Shown: piece by piece, positions 27,307 to 35,551 of the stretch
How positions within the stretch are numbered: the stretch's first letter is position 1
Layout: each line of letters starts with the position of its first letter
NCBI GenBank assembly: GCA_009838845.1
Contig: VXRD01000129.1
Span: 1 to 51,099 of the forward strand
Direction: 5' to 3'
Length of the DNA stretch: 51,099 nt
Origin: Gemmatimonadota bacterium
GTDB taxonomy: Bacteria > Latescibacterota > UBA2968
The notes under the pieces: generated by a model
The model's input: only the letters and a program-made list of their open reading frames with translations
What the model was told of the DNA's origin: nothing
Database searches by the model: none
Program-made: the position numbers and the translations under genes

Positions 27307-28083
27307 TCACACTTCCTGAACCACAGGCGGGCGCCTTCCCGCAGATGGCGGCGTTAAGACACGCCGCTGTTGATCTGATGGGTTGGTGTAGTCATCCGCA
27401 TTGTAAAACTTATTGGAATACGCCAGATGGCCCGGCGCGTATTTATACAGAAATGCGCGGCGTTCATGGCCTGCTCTCCACGGCATCGTACCGTGCATCA
27501 GCGCCTCTGTAAAAATCAATGCATCGCCTGCTTCCACTTCTGGTTGAACCATATAATCGGGAACGCGTTCAAAATTTCTCACCTCGTGCGGCACATTTTG
27601 CCCAAAATTGGTCTTATGGCTCCCGGGAATACAGGCAAAGCCGCCATCTCCCGCCTTTGCATCCGCCAAAAAGAACGTCACCACACTCAACCCATTCAAC
27701 ATCTCACCTTCCAGATACAGGTACTTGCGCTGGCTGCCCGTATGTCCTCCGGGCGCACCGTGCAGGCGACCACATGCAGCCCCCGGCCTCATAAAGATGC
27801 AATAATCGTGATCGAGCCGAAAAGCTGGACCGAGCAATTCAATTAAATACGGCAAAATACGCGGGTGATCAATCAGTGCCTGTGTCTCTGGCGACCACGC
27901 AGACACGCGCCCCACTTGTCGGCGACCAACTCGCCCCTTTGAGTCCTTGCCCGGGTCGTCGTAATCGCGCACAAATGTCGCATCAGCGACTTCATTGAGC
28001 CGTTTGACTGCCTCGGGCGTCAACACATTTTTAATTATCAAATACCCCTCGAGGTCAAACATAAACCTTTCTTCTGGTGTCAT
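27307..28083 (-). CDS. Phytanoyl-CoA dioxygenase (PhyH) family protein
   Basis: This encodes 258 residues; AGGAGG upstream of the ATG is strong. Double-stranded beta-helix signatures are present: FDLEGYLIIKNVLTPEAV at the N-terminus, GDGGFACIPGSHKTNF, and the distal His197 and Arg in EALMHGTMPWRAGHERR for iron and 2-oxoglutarate binding. The first metal motif, usually HxD, reads LHGA (His108, Ala110), so the carboxylate ligand is absent. The same HGG/HGA form is what I recall for a large PhyH subgroup in Poribacteria-like genomes. The substrate is unknown. It lies in a catabolic operon with SMP-30 lactonase and an acid-sugar dehydratase-like enzyme. Confidence 0.88.
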   Translation of the reverse strand: MTPEERFMFDLEGYLIIKNVLTPEAVKRLNEVADATFVRDYDDPGKDSKGRVGRRQVGRVSAWSPETQALIDHPRILPYLIELLGPAFRLDHDYCIFMRPGAACGRLHGAPGGHTGSQRKYLYLEGEMLNGLSVVTFFLADAKAGDGGFACIPGSHKTNFGQNVPHEVRNFERVPDYMVQPEVEAGDALIFTEALMHGTMPWRAGHERRAFLYKYAPGHLAYSNKFYNADDYTNPSDQQRRVLTPPSAGRRPPVVQEV

Positions 28084-28101
28084 TGCTCCCTCCTAAAAAC
28101 A

Positions 28102-28170
28102 AGCGATCAGCGATCAGCGGTCAGCTTTTAGCTCCCTACTTGTTTTGCTGACTGCTGATAGCTGACTGCT
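28102..28170. repeat. 24-bp imperfect inverted repeat
   Basis: The left arm 28102-28125 is made of near-repeats of GCGATCA/GCGGTCA. It is complementary at 20 of 24 positions to the right arm 28147-28170, separated by 21 nt. It fills the 94-bp gap between the dehydratase-like and PhyH genes of one operon. It could be an mRNA-stabilising or processing hairpin, or a dispersed palindromic repeat of the gcgatcagcggtcagc type. Confidence 0.7.
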
Positions 28171-28177
28171 AACCGCT

Positions 28178-29323
28178 TTAAATATAATTCGTCGAACCAT
28201 CAGGCGCTTTAGTACTCCCCCGTTCCCAGTGGACGTATTCACCAGCCCTGATGACCTCTTCATTCACTTCCACACCCAAACCGGGGCGGTCTGGCCTCAG
28301 TTCCAAATATCCATCTACGGGCCAATAGGGTTCGTCCAACCAGTTCAGGGCATTGTTTTCATCGGGCAGGTGATATTCCAGAATTTTGAAATTGGGCGTG
28401 GCCGCGGCAAATTGGACATTGACCGCTGTAGCCAACGGTCCCATCGGATTGTGCGGTGCCACCGACACATAATGCGCCTGTGCAATCGCAGCGATCTTCC
28501 GCATCTCCAACAACCCACCGCATATACAAATGTCTGGCTGAATAATATCCGCGCCATCTTTCGACATCAAATCCAAAAACTCAAACTTCGTGTACAGAGA
28601 TTCACCCGTTGCCAGCGGCACCTGCATTTGTGAACGCAAGCGCGCCCACGCATCGCTGTTCTCGGGCCTTAACGGTTCTTCATAAAAAAGCGGATCGTAA
28701 GGCGTAAGGGCGTTGGCCAGTTGCAATGCGCGAATTGGCTCAAAAATTTTGGCATGTGGATCAAATGCAAATTCCCAATTGTCATCTGAATACTTTCGCA
28801 ATGCCTCGAAATAATCGGCGGCAGCCGCGCATACCCGACCCCACCGATCCGCACTGGGATCCAGGCGAAACGGACTGGTCTTAAATGCCGTAATGCCGTG
28901 CTCTTCATTTAGCTGGCGCGCAACTCTTGCTGCTTCCCTGCCGTCTTTTCCACCAACACTCCGATAAACCTGAATGCGATCGCGCACAGCACCGCCCAAC
29001 ATCATATAAACCGGCAATCCCGCTGCTTTGCCACTGATATCCCACAGCGCGTGGTCCAGCCCCGACATAGCGGAAAGACCTATTGCCCCGGGTGGAAATC
29101 TGAACTGCTGAAACAGCTTGAGCATGATATATTCAATCCGCCGCGGATCTTCGCCTTTAACCAGCTCAAAAATATAATCCATCGTTGGACCAATTGCCAG
29201 ATCGGGACCGGGGCTATAACACTCTCCCCATCCGTAAATGCCTTCGTCAGTTTCGACCTTCACCAGCGCACGAGACCGCTGCCCCATGCTCGCCATAAAC
29301 GTCTTGATCGCTGTAATCTTCAT
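28178..29323 (-). CDS. Enolase-superfamily acid-sugar dehydratase (galactonate dehydratase-like)
   Basis: This encodes 381 residues from MKITAIKTFM; GGGAGG before this ATG selects it over one seven codons upstream. The mandelate racemase/muconate lactonizing fold is clear: N-terminal capping domain, then LDHALWDISGKAAGLPVYMMLGG. Metal ligands are Asp188 (FDPH), Glu215 or Glu216 (YEEPL) and Glu241 (ATGES). His190 and His291 (APHNPMGPL) match the acid/base pair of the galactonate dehydratase subgroup. It probably dehydrates an aldonic acid to a 2-keto-3-deoxy acid in the cytoplasm. The start lies two nt after the lactonase stop, implying translational coupling, and a lactonase followed by an aldonate dehydratase is a coherent sugar-oxidation pathway. 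Confidence 0.87.
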   Translation of the reverse strand: MKITAIKTFMASMGQRSRALVKVETDEGIYGWGECYSPGPDLAIGPTMDYIFELVKGEDPRRIEYIMLKLFQQFRFPPGAIGLSAMSGLDHALWDISGKAAGLPVYMMLGGAVRDRIQVYRSVGGKDGREAARVARQLNEEHGITAFKTSPFRLDPSADRWGRVCAAAADYFEALRKYSDDNWEFAFDPHAKIFEPIRALQLANALTPYDPLFYEEPLRPENSDAWARLRSQMQVPLATGESLYTKFEFLDLMSKDGADIIQPDICICGGLLEMRKIAAIAQAHYVSVAPHNPMGPLATAVNVQFAAATPNFKILEYHLPDENNALNWLDEPYWPVDGYLELRPDRPGLGVEVNEEVIRAGEYVHWERGSTKAPDGSTNYI

Positions 29324-29325
29324 AT

Positions 29326-30198
29326 CTATCCTCCCACTTTGCACGCCACGCGATAAACATCCGTTCGCGCTGTAAAAAACAACGTCTTCCGATCTTCGCC
29401 GCCCCAGTTCAAATTGGCAGCGGGAAGAGGCAGTCTAATTTTCCCAAGGAGATCACCCGCAGGATTAAACACCCACACAGCCCCAGGTCCCGTGCAGTAA
29501 ATATTCCCATTGCGATCCAGCTTCATACCATCGGGTGCACCATCTTCATCGCCTTTTAATTCCGCCAATACTCTGCCATTTGCGAGAGAGCCATCATCCT
29601 GCACATCAAATGCGCGGATATGTCCCCGATGCGTGTCATCGACGTACAGGGTCTTTTCATCGGCTGTTATCGCCAACCCATTGGGGCGTTCAAAATCGTC
29701 AATCAAAAGAATGGGCTCTGATTCGCCTACAGGCAGGCGATACACGCCCAGAAACGGCAATTCCTGTTCTGCCACCACGCCGTGGCTGCTCGACAGACCA
29801 TACGGAGGATCCGTGAAAATGATATCCCCATTCTGACATACAACCAGATCATTGGGCGAATTGAGTTTTTTGCCCTGATAGGAATCCGCCAGCGTCTTCA
29901 ACTCGCCATCTGCCTCAACGCTCACCCGCCGGCCAGAATGCTCGCACGAAAGAAGCCGTCCCTCTCCATCCAATGTCAATCCATTTGAATGATAACTCGG
30001 CTGACGATATGCGACTATCCCCCCTTCTGGCGTCCACTTAAAAATGGTATTTGCCGGAATATCCGAAAAAAACAAACAGACTTGTGCGGGGTCCCAGACC
30101 GGGCCTTCGGTGAACTGAAACCCATCTGCAACCAATTCGGGTTCTGCCGCGGGATCGACCAGATCGGACATCTCGTCCCGAATAACTTCAATACCCAT
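29326..30198 (-). CDS. SMP-30/gluconolactonase family lactonase
   Basis: This encodes 290 residues in a six-bladed beta-propeller pattern. Likely Ca/Zn ligands of SMP-30 enzymes are visible: Glu31 (FTEGPVWD), Asn116 (NSPNDLVV), Asn173 (RPNGLAIT) and Asp223 (APDGMKLD). These enzymes hydrolyse aldonolactones such as gluconolactone to the free acid. There is no signal peptide, so it is probably cytoplasmic. GAAAGG lies nine nt before the ATG. It is first of the four tightly packed enzymes, just before the acid-sugar dehydratase-like gene. The two small genes at 30241-30680 lie 42 bp upstream and may share the transcript. Confidence 0.88.
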   Translation of the reverse strand: MGIEVIRDEMSDLVDPAAEPELVADGFQFTEGPVWDPAQVCLFFSDIPANTIFKWTPEGGIVAYRQPSYHSNGLTLDGEGRLLSCEHSGRRVSVEADGELKTLADSYQGKKLNSPNDLVVCQNGDIIFTDPPYGLSSSHGVVAEQELPFLGVYRLPVGESEPILLIDDFERPNGLAITADEKTLYVDDTHRGHIRAFDVQDDGSLANGRVLAELKGDEDGAPDGMKLDRNGNIYCTGPGAVWVFNPAGDLLGKIRLPLPAANLNWGGEDRKTLFFTARTDVYRVACKVGG

Positions 30199-30240
30199 TG
30201 TATGAACCTTTCATAAAAAGTGGTAAAAAACAAAAAATGG

Positions 30241-30438
30241 TTATGCGGTCACTTCCTGAAATGAAAATTCCCGGAGTCCTGCATTGGCTTTGGCGTGCTC
30301 AATTGTCATACTTACCAGATTCCCCTCTTCATCGAGATCGACATAGATGTTTTCATTAATTTCTCTGGTCTCAAAAATTTTTTTATCTACAAATTCAACC
30401 AGTGCCGTATCGGTATCGGAAAAGTATCGTACTTTCAT
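30241..30438 (-). CDS. DUF2283 family small protein
   Basis: This encodes 65 residues, starting MKVRYFSDTDTALVEF and containing REINENIYVDLDEEGNLVSMTIEHAKAN, the typical DUF2283 pattern. Such proteins are usually encoded beside a short partner, as here (four-nt overlap with the gene upstream), and have been discussed as toxin-antitoxin-like pairs; no activity is established. It lies 42 bp before the lactonase on the same strand. Confidence 0.8.
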   Translation of the reverse strand: MKVRYFSDTDTALVEFVDKKIFETREINENIYVDLDEEGNLVSMTIEHAKANAGLREFSFQEVTA

Positions 30439-30680
30439 ATCTCATTCTCCTCTTCAAAATCTCTATCAAAAAAAGCATTGTGAACCGTTTCTCCGTCTTC
30501 TAATAAAACGACTCTTAGATATTTGTCGGCTTCAGATATTTTAGCCCACATTCGCATTCTGCCATCGGTCTGTATCTCTGTTCTCAAAGGATTATTGATT
30601 GTATATTGAATCCATTCGTCTGTAATATTGATGCGATCAGGTCGCTTGCGAGTGTGTTTGAAATATTCGGTTGTTTTCAT
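30435..30680 (-). CDS. Small partner protein of DUF2283 pair (DUF4258-like)
   Basis: This encodes 81 residues: MKTTEYFKHTRKRPDRINITDEWIQ and later GRMRMWAKISEADKYLRVVLLEDGETVHNAFFDRDF. The strand pattern and the R-x-W/KY-LRVV segment resemble RelE/BrnT-like or DUF4258 folds that pair with DUF2283. Its stop overlaps the start of the DUF2283 gene by four nt, a coupling typical of toxin-antitoxin operons. The role is inferred from arrangement only. Confidence 0.65.
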   Translation of the reverse strand: MKTTEYFKHTRKRPDRINITDEWIQYTINNPLRTEIQTDGRMRMWAKISEADKYLRVVLLEDGETVHNAFFDRDFEEENEI

Positions 30681-30769
30681 TTAGATCGCCTAAAATTCAG
30701 AACGACACTGATGGCAATGGATTAATTTACGGGCATTCATACACATCGGCAACCGTTAAAGGAGGGGTT

Positions 30770-32002
30770 ATGGAGCGCGTAATCAGCCTGCTGGGTCTGG
30801 TCGTCATGATGGGCCTGGCCTGGGCTATGAGTGAGCATAAAAAGCAAGTGAGCCTTCGCGTGGTCTGGGGCGGGCTGTTGTTGCAGTTTGTCCTCGCGGT
30901 ATTCATTTTGAAAACGTCAATAGGTGCGGCCATATTTCAGAGTATTGGAGATTTTTTCACCGCCACATTGGGCTTTGTCGATGCGGGCACAAGCCTGGTA
31001 TTTGGAGAAGAATACGTACACCATTTCTTTGCCTTCAAAGTATTGCCCACCATCATCTTCTTTTCATCACTGATGTCCATCCTCTACTACCTCGGCATCA
31101 TTCAAAAAGTCGTCGAAGCATTTGCCTATGTCATGCAACGCACACTGGGAACATCGGGATCGGAAACACTCTCTGCAGCAGCCAATATCTTTGTCGGACA
31201 AACAGAAGCCCCGCTGATGGTGCGTCCATACATAAGCAGCATGACAAAATCGGAACTCATGGCATTGATGGTCGGAGGCTTTGCAACCATCGCCGGTGGC
31301 GTCCTGGTCGCCTATGTGGGTATGGGCATTGACGCGGGACATCTCGTAGCCGCGTCGGTCATCTCCGCACCTGCAGCATTGCTAATCTCCAAACTGATGA
31401 TTCCCGAAACCGAGCAATCCGTGACTCTGGGACACGTTGAATTAAGCGTGGATGAAAAACACGCCAATATCGTGGATGCAGCCACCAACGGAGCATTAGA
31501 CGGCATGAAACTAACCCTAAACGTCGTCGCAATGCTCATCGCTTTCCTTGCCCTTGTCGCGCTGGGCGATGCCATTCTCGGATTGATTGGTGGGTGGATT
31601 GGCGCGCTCCTTGGATACAACTGGCACTGGTCCCTTGCCGCACTTTTCGGTTATGTCTTTGCACCATTTGCCTATTTGCTGGGCATTCCGTGGTCCGATT
31701 GCTTCTATGCCGGTGAATTACTGGGCAAAAAGATGGTGCTCAACGAATTTATCGCCTATGCACAAATGATGGAATGGTCCCAGCCCGATTCCGGCGTGGT
31801 CTTGAGCGAACGGAGCACCTTGATACTGACGTATGCATTGTGCGGCTTTGCCAACTTTGGCAGCGTGGGCATTCAAATCGGCGGCATCGGCGGCATTGCC
31901 CCAGAACGCCGCACAGAGTTAGCCATCCTCGGCATACGCGCCATGATCGGCGGCACGCTTGCGATGATGATGACCGCCTGTGTTGCCGGTATTTTGATCT
32001 AA
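30770..32002 (+). CDS. nupC: Concentrative nucleoside transporter (NupC family)
   Basis: This encodes 410 residues from MERVISLLGL; AAAGGAGG before ATG 30770 is strong. CNT-family signatures are evident: FVDAGTSLVFGEEY, FKVLPTIIFFSSLMSILYYLG, GQTEAPLMVRPYISSMTKSELMALMVGGFATIAGGVL, and the C-terminal GFANFGSVGIQIGGIGGIAPERR. These form the nucleoside and Na+/H+ sites of the inward pump. It is a cytoplasmic membrane protein. The first 20 bases of coding sequence, its leader and its last 13 codons recur in a deleted copy at 35105-35265. The region after the stop also matches that copy to 32048. Confidence 0.92.
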   Translation: MERVISLLGLVVMMGLAWAMSEHKKQVSLRVVWGGLLLQFVLAVFILKTSIGAAIFQSIGDFFTATLGFVDAGTSLVFGEEYVHHFFAFKVLPTIIFFSSLMSILYYLGIIQKVVEAFAYVMQRTLGTSGSETLSAAANIFVGQTEAPLMVRPYISSMTKSELMALMVGGFATIAGGVLVAYVGMGIDAGHLVAASVISAPAALLISKLMIPETEQSVTLGHVELSVDEKHANIVDAATNGALDGMKLTLNVVAMLIAFLALVALGDAILGLIGGWIGALLGYNWHWSLAALFGYVFAPFAYLLGIPWSDCFYAGELLGKKMVLNEFIAYAQMMEWSQPDSGVVLSERSTLILTYALCGFANFGSVGIQIGGIGGIAPERRTELAILGIRAMIGGTLAMMMTACVAGILI

Positions 32003-32054
32003 AAAAACGCTGTTGGTTGACTTTTATGGTTGGGTATAGTAACTTCGAACATAA

Positions 32055-32112
32055 CCGGCAGTTCCGACGAAGCGACGACTTAGAAACCGATGGTCGTCCA
32101 AGGGGCGATCAT
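32055..32112 (+). pseudogene. Remnant of a Phd-type antitoxin gene 3' half
   Basis: CCGGCAGTTCCGACGAAGCG followed by ACGAC (32055-32079) matches 35693-35717 of the antitoxin gene at 22 of 25 positions. Translation gives AVPTKRR followed by a diverged SSKGRS stop, against AVPTKRRRRPGSAKG in the intact gene. It lies immediately after the segment shared with the mini-nupC copy, so a deletion joined the nupC downstream flank to the middle of an antitoxin gene. Confidence 0.6.
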
Positions 32113-32133
32113 AGAGAGGTTAATAGGTAAAAA

Positions 32134-33582
32134 ATGAAAAATATTGTTTTACTTATCACCGATACCTTTCGGTATGACAATCTCGGCGCGCGGGCGAGAC
32201 GTCCGATTCGCACGCCAATGCTCGATAAATTTGAGACAGAACGAGCGACTGCTGTTGACAAATTCTATATGAGTAGTTTCCCGACGGTACCGCACCGCAC
32301 AGATATTATGACGGGAACAGTCGGGTGGCCCCACTACCCGTGGCAGCCAATCGATCTGAGCGGACGGAACATCACCGCGCAACTTCTGAGTGAGCAGGGA
32401 TACGCAACGCAACTCATCTGTGACACCCCGCACCTGTTTAACACACGGTTCCAGCACTGTTTCGATGCCGCTTTCCAGCATCGTGGACAGGAAGGAGACA
32501 AACCGCTTCTCCACCTCAACGATGAAATAAAAATCGTTATGCCGAATGAAAAGACGCGACCACACCCATCATACCGCGGACACACCCTACCGAACACGCA
32601 CCGCTGGACGAACCGCTACTACCAGTACGAGGCGGAAACGTTCTCCAGTAGGACTTCCGAGACTACAATTCGATGGTTGGAGGAAAACCACCGCTCGGGT
32701 CCCTTTTTCCTCTGGGTTGACTTCTTCGATCCACACGAACCGTGGGACCCACCTGAATACCTCGTCAAACGATACGATCCAGATTATACCGGTCCACCGA
32801 TGATACATCCGAACTACGGTCTGTCGTCCCTCTTTACGGATGCGGAATTGCACAACCTCTGGGCACACTACGCAGCAGAGGCAGAACTCATTGACCGACA
32901 CATCGGACGGGTTCTGCAGAAAGTGGAAGATCTGGAATTATGGGATGATACCCTCGTCGTTGTGCTTTCCGACCACGGCATGTCCATCGGTGAACACAGT
33001 AGAACGGGCAAATCCAACATCGATCCAGACGATTCACGCTACTGGCCCACGTATCCAGAGATTAACCATGAGATGTTCCTGATTGCTGGTGGAGATGTTC
33101 CGTGCGGGCAACGCCTCGATCTTATCGCGCAACCGATGGATATTATGCCGACACTCTGTGAATTGGCTGGTGTTACCCTGGATCCACCCAAACCATTTGA
33201 GGGACATTCCTTCACACAGGCTCTCCTTAACGGTGATACACAACACAGGGAATACGCCGTAACAGGTTGCCATATCGGCGCACCGGATGGGAGTGTACCA
33301 CGTCGAGCAACAACGCCGTTCCTCGTCACCGAACGCTGGGGATACGCACCTGTCGGTGAATACGGTAGACCGGAACTGTTCGACCTGCCCGCAGACCCCA
33401 TAGCGGAGAACAACATCGCTGCGGATAACATGGAACTCGTCAAGGAATTGCATGAACTCTTTATGGCGCATCTCACGGAGCATAATGCGCCTGAGAAGTT
33501 CCTTGATCTCTGGAAGGAAGAACCCTCCGGCGACGGACGCGGCAAATGGTCGATCGACTATCCTGACGAGTCAGATGAATAG
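32134..33582 (+). CDS. Second sulfatase-fold hydrolase with Thr nucleophile position
   Basis: This encodes 482 residues, related throughout to the gene at 25860-27296. LLITDTFRYDNLG supplies metal ligand Asp10. The signature segment reads SFPTVPHRTDIMTG, with Thr51 at the sulfatase Cys/Ser position. DFFDPHEPWDPPEYL and VVVLSDHGMSIGEHSRTGK complete the site. The paralogy and shared SFPTxPxRTDxMTG motif define a subfamily distinct from formylglycine sulfatases; phosphodiester or phosphonate hydrolysis is possible. There is no signal peptide. Only weak ribosome-binding sequence precedes ATG 32134. A terminator follows the stop codon. Confidence 0.85.
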   Translation: MKNIVLLITDTFRYDNLGARARRPIRTPMLDKFETERATAVDKFYMSSFPTVPHRTDIMTGTVGWPHYPWQPIDLSGRNITAQLLSEQGYATQLICDTPHLFNTRFQHCFDAAFQHRGQEGDKPLLHLNDEIKIVMPNEKTRPHPSYRGHTLPNTHRWTNRYYQYEAETFSSRTSETTIRWLEENHRSGPFFLWVDFFDPHEPWDPPEYLVKRYDPDYTGPPMIHPNYGLSSLFTDAELHNLWAHYAAEAELIDRHIGRVLQKVEDLELWDDTLVVVLSDHGMSIGEHSRTGKSNIDPDDSRYWPTYPEINHEMFLIAGGDVPCGQRLDLIAQPMDIMPTLCELAGVTLDPPKPFEGHSFTQALLNGDTQHREYAVTGCHIGAPDGSVPRRATTPFLVTERWGYAPVGEYGRPELFDLPADPIAENNIAADNMELVKELHELFMAHLTEHNAPEKFLDLWKEEPSGDGRGKWSIDYPDESDE

Positions 33583-33591
33583 AAATTGGTA

Positions 33592-33624
33592 AAAGGCGGG
33601 ACACCGAAGTGTTCCGCCCTTTTT
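33592..33624 (+). terminator. Rho-independent terminator after sulfatase-like gene
   Basis: GGCGGGACAC (33595-33604) pairs with GTGTTCCGCC (33609-33618) with one G-T wobble and a CGAA tetraloop, followed by CTTTTTG. It lies 12 bp after the stop. Confidence 0.9.
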
Positions 33625-33752
33625 GTATTCATACTTTATCCCTGCACCGACGCTCAATCTCAAAAAGCTTCGGATGCTCCCCACCTCAGAAAGGGATGAT
33701 CTGGTTTCCAAATTTCCTTTTGCTTTTCATTCCTAAATGAAGTACTGAAAAC

Positions 33753-35042
33753 CTAAGTATTATCAGGTACATCAAGCACGGCATCAAGCTGATCCATCAC
33801 TTTGTGAAACGCTTCGACGTAACAGGACATCAACTCGAAATCGTTGGGTGGGTTGACATCGAAGATATAACAGTGAGAATCAATGAATTCAACAGTTCGA
33901 GGATAATCCTTTGTCTTATATTCAACCGTCGACTGATTACATCGCCACGGACAGCCCATCCCGTAACCAATCCGATTCTGGAAAATCTTTTGAGACGGCA
34001 CGGGGAGCCGTTGCCACTGTCCGGTCGGCACCCCCTCAGCGCGTAGTGCCGCTTGCACCTTCTCACGCAAGGTTCGTGCGGGAATATCCAACCCCAACGC
34101 CTCTGGATCGAAACCGATAACATAGTTGTAATACACCGGTTCACACGCTTCTGGCGTAACAGGCGTTTCAATGCCATCAATTTCATCCAGATGTTCGGTA
34201 AGATAGTGGCAATTCCTGATCCGCAGCGCGTTGTTCACATCAAGCCGTTTGAGCTGGCTACGGATGAACGCTTGACTGAACATATCCCCACGATACATCC
34301 ACCCAAGCCCGTAAGCATTGTACTCCTGTTCCTCGCGTTCCCTACCCGGCACGACGATTTCTCCGAAATACTGCAATAACGCTGCGCGTTTGTAGATTTG
34401 CTCATCATCCGTTGTGAACAAACCGCCTTGACACCCACTACTCAGCGTCTTTGAGGCTTGCGTGCTGTAACCCGCCGCATCGCCAAATGACCCACAAAGC
34501 TTGCCGTTATAATATGCCCCGTGTGCCTGAGCGACATCCTCAATAACTTTCAGGTCATGCTTCTTCGCAATCGCTAAAATCGGATCCATATCGGCGGGCA
34601 TACCGTGGATATGAACCGGCATAATCGCACGTGTTCGCTCCGTGATTTTCGCTTCGATGTCGTTTGGGTCAATACAGTAGGTTATTGGGTCAATGTCAAC
34701 AAAGACGGGAATAGCGTTGTGATGGAGAACAGCCGCTGCCGTTGCCCAGAAAGTGAAGGCAGGGATAATGACCTCGTCACCCGGCTCAATGCCAACACCT
34801 GCGACACACAGATGCAACGCAGCGGTTCCGCTGTTGACTGGGATGCAATACTGGACACCCATATATTCCGCCCATTCCTTCGCGAGACCTTCGGATTGGA
34901 TCCGTTGCTGTTCCGTAATTTTTTCGGAGGCGATAACCTCGGCAATCGCGTCTTTGTCGGATGGGGTAACCTGTGGCCACGGCTGAATTAATCCATCAGG
35001 GACAGTCCCTTTACCACCATATATAGCGAGTTTTGCTGCCAT
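33753..35042 (-). CDS. DegT/DnrJ/EryC1/StrS-family PLP aminotransferase
   Basis: This encodes 429 residues; AAGGAGG seven nt before the ATG is strong. Features include VNSGTAALHLCVAGVGIEPGDEVI (PLP phosphate binding), FVDIDPITYCIDP, VIEDVAQAHGAYYNG with Asp169 contacting the ring nitrogen, and Lys198 in STQASKTLSSG as the Schiff-base lysine. The family makes amino sugars or, in the AHBA-synthase branch, aminocyclitol/aminobenzoate precursors. No sugar-nucleotide gene adjoins it, so the substrate is open. It stands alone, convergent with the sulfatase-like gene; 33625-33752 shows nothing recognisable. Confidence 0.88.
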   Translation of the reverse strand: MAAKLAIYGGKGTVPDGLIQPWPQVTPSDKDAIAEVIASEKITEQQRIQSEGLAKEWAEYMGVQYCIPVNSGTAALHLCVAGVGIEPGDEVIIPAFTFWATAAAVLHHNAIPVFVDIDPITYCIDPNDIEAKITERTRAIMPVHIHGMPADMDPILAIAKKHDLKVIEDVAQAHGAYYNGKLCGSFGDAAGYSTQASKTLSSGCQGGLFTTDDEQIYKRAALLQYFGEIVVPGREREEQEYNAYGLGWMYRGDMFSQAFIRSQLKRLDVNNALRIRNCHYLTEHLDEIDGIETPVTPEACEPVYYNYVIGFDPEALGLDIPARTLREKVQAALRAEGVPTGQWQRLPVPSQKIFQNRIGYGMGCPWRCNQSTVEYKTKDYPRTVEFIDSHCYIFDVNPPNDFELMSCYVEAFHKVMDQLDAVLDVPDNT

Positions 35043-35104
35043 GAGCGACCTCCTTATGCGCCTTTAGACCGCATAGAAATGGAGACGAGAACAAAAGACA
35101 CCGA

Positions 35105-35265
35105 ATTAATTTACGGGCATTTACAGACATCAACAACCGTTAAAGAAGGGTCTATGGAGTGCGTAATCAGCCTGCTTGCAATGATGATGACCGCCTGTGT
35201 TGCCGGTATTTTGATATAAAAAAACGCGGTTGGTTGACTTTTATGGTTGGGTATAGTAATTTCGA
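35105..35265 (+). pseudogene. Internally deleted copy of nupC (21-codon mini-nupC)
   Basis: Bases 35105-35176 match the nupC leader and first eight codons (30721-30792). Bases 35174-35265 match the nupC 3' end and downstream flank (31957-32048) at 88 of 92 positions. The interior, about 1.16 kb, is gone, with GCT shared at the joint. The join is in frame: ATG 35154 to TAA 35217-35219 reads MECVISLL-AMMMTACVAGILI. The ribosome-binding site has drifted from AAAGGAGG to AAAGAAGG. It is a pseudogene by descent but could still specify a hydrophobic 21-residue peptide. Confidence 0.85.
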
Positions 35266-35313
35266 TATATAAGCGGTTCATGCCCCTTGCAATCAATTCC
35301 AAAGGAGAAAATG

Positions 35314-35496
35314 ATGGATACACTCGATGTGCGAGGCTTGCCCGATGAATATACCATCTGGTTACAGAAGATGGTTGATAGTTTACGGGAACAGACCCAG
35401 CACAGAAAGGCGTGCAAAGACAAAGAAATCGTGTTTGCGACGCATAAGTCCCACCTGATTGGCGGGTATGATCGAGTAGCGGCTTATGAACCATAA
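35314..35496 (+). CDS. Small hypothetical protein upstream of the antitoxin
   Basis: This encodes 60 residues from MDTLDVRGLPDEYTIWLQKMV; AAAGGAG six nt before ATG 35314 supports this over the ATG three nt earlier. The pattern LDVRGLPDEYTxWLxKMVxxLRE with a later IVFATHKS is one I recall from small proteins beside PIN-domain toxins in cyanobacteria and Poribacteria-like genomes. It ends 55 bp before the antitoxin gene. A role in the toxin-antitoxin locus is inferred from position. Confidence 0.65.
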   Translation: MDTLDVRGLPDEYTIWLQKMVDSLREQTQHRKACKDKEIVFATHKSHLIGGYDRVAAYEP

Positions 35497-35551
35497 TCCC
35501 GAGGACCTGGCGTTACTGGACACCATATCCTGATTTATGGAGAATTTTGCA

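Noticed and set aside
33753-35042. DegT aminotransferase as part of an aminated natural-product cluster with the PKS
   Set aside because: It is 10 kb away with unrelated operons between and no sugar-nucleotide or glycosyltransferase partners.
35111-35494. A 127-codon minus-strand frame across the mini-nupC region
   Set aside because: It is antisense to the duplicated nupC ends and a small gene with its own ribosome-binding site, and has no motif.
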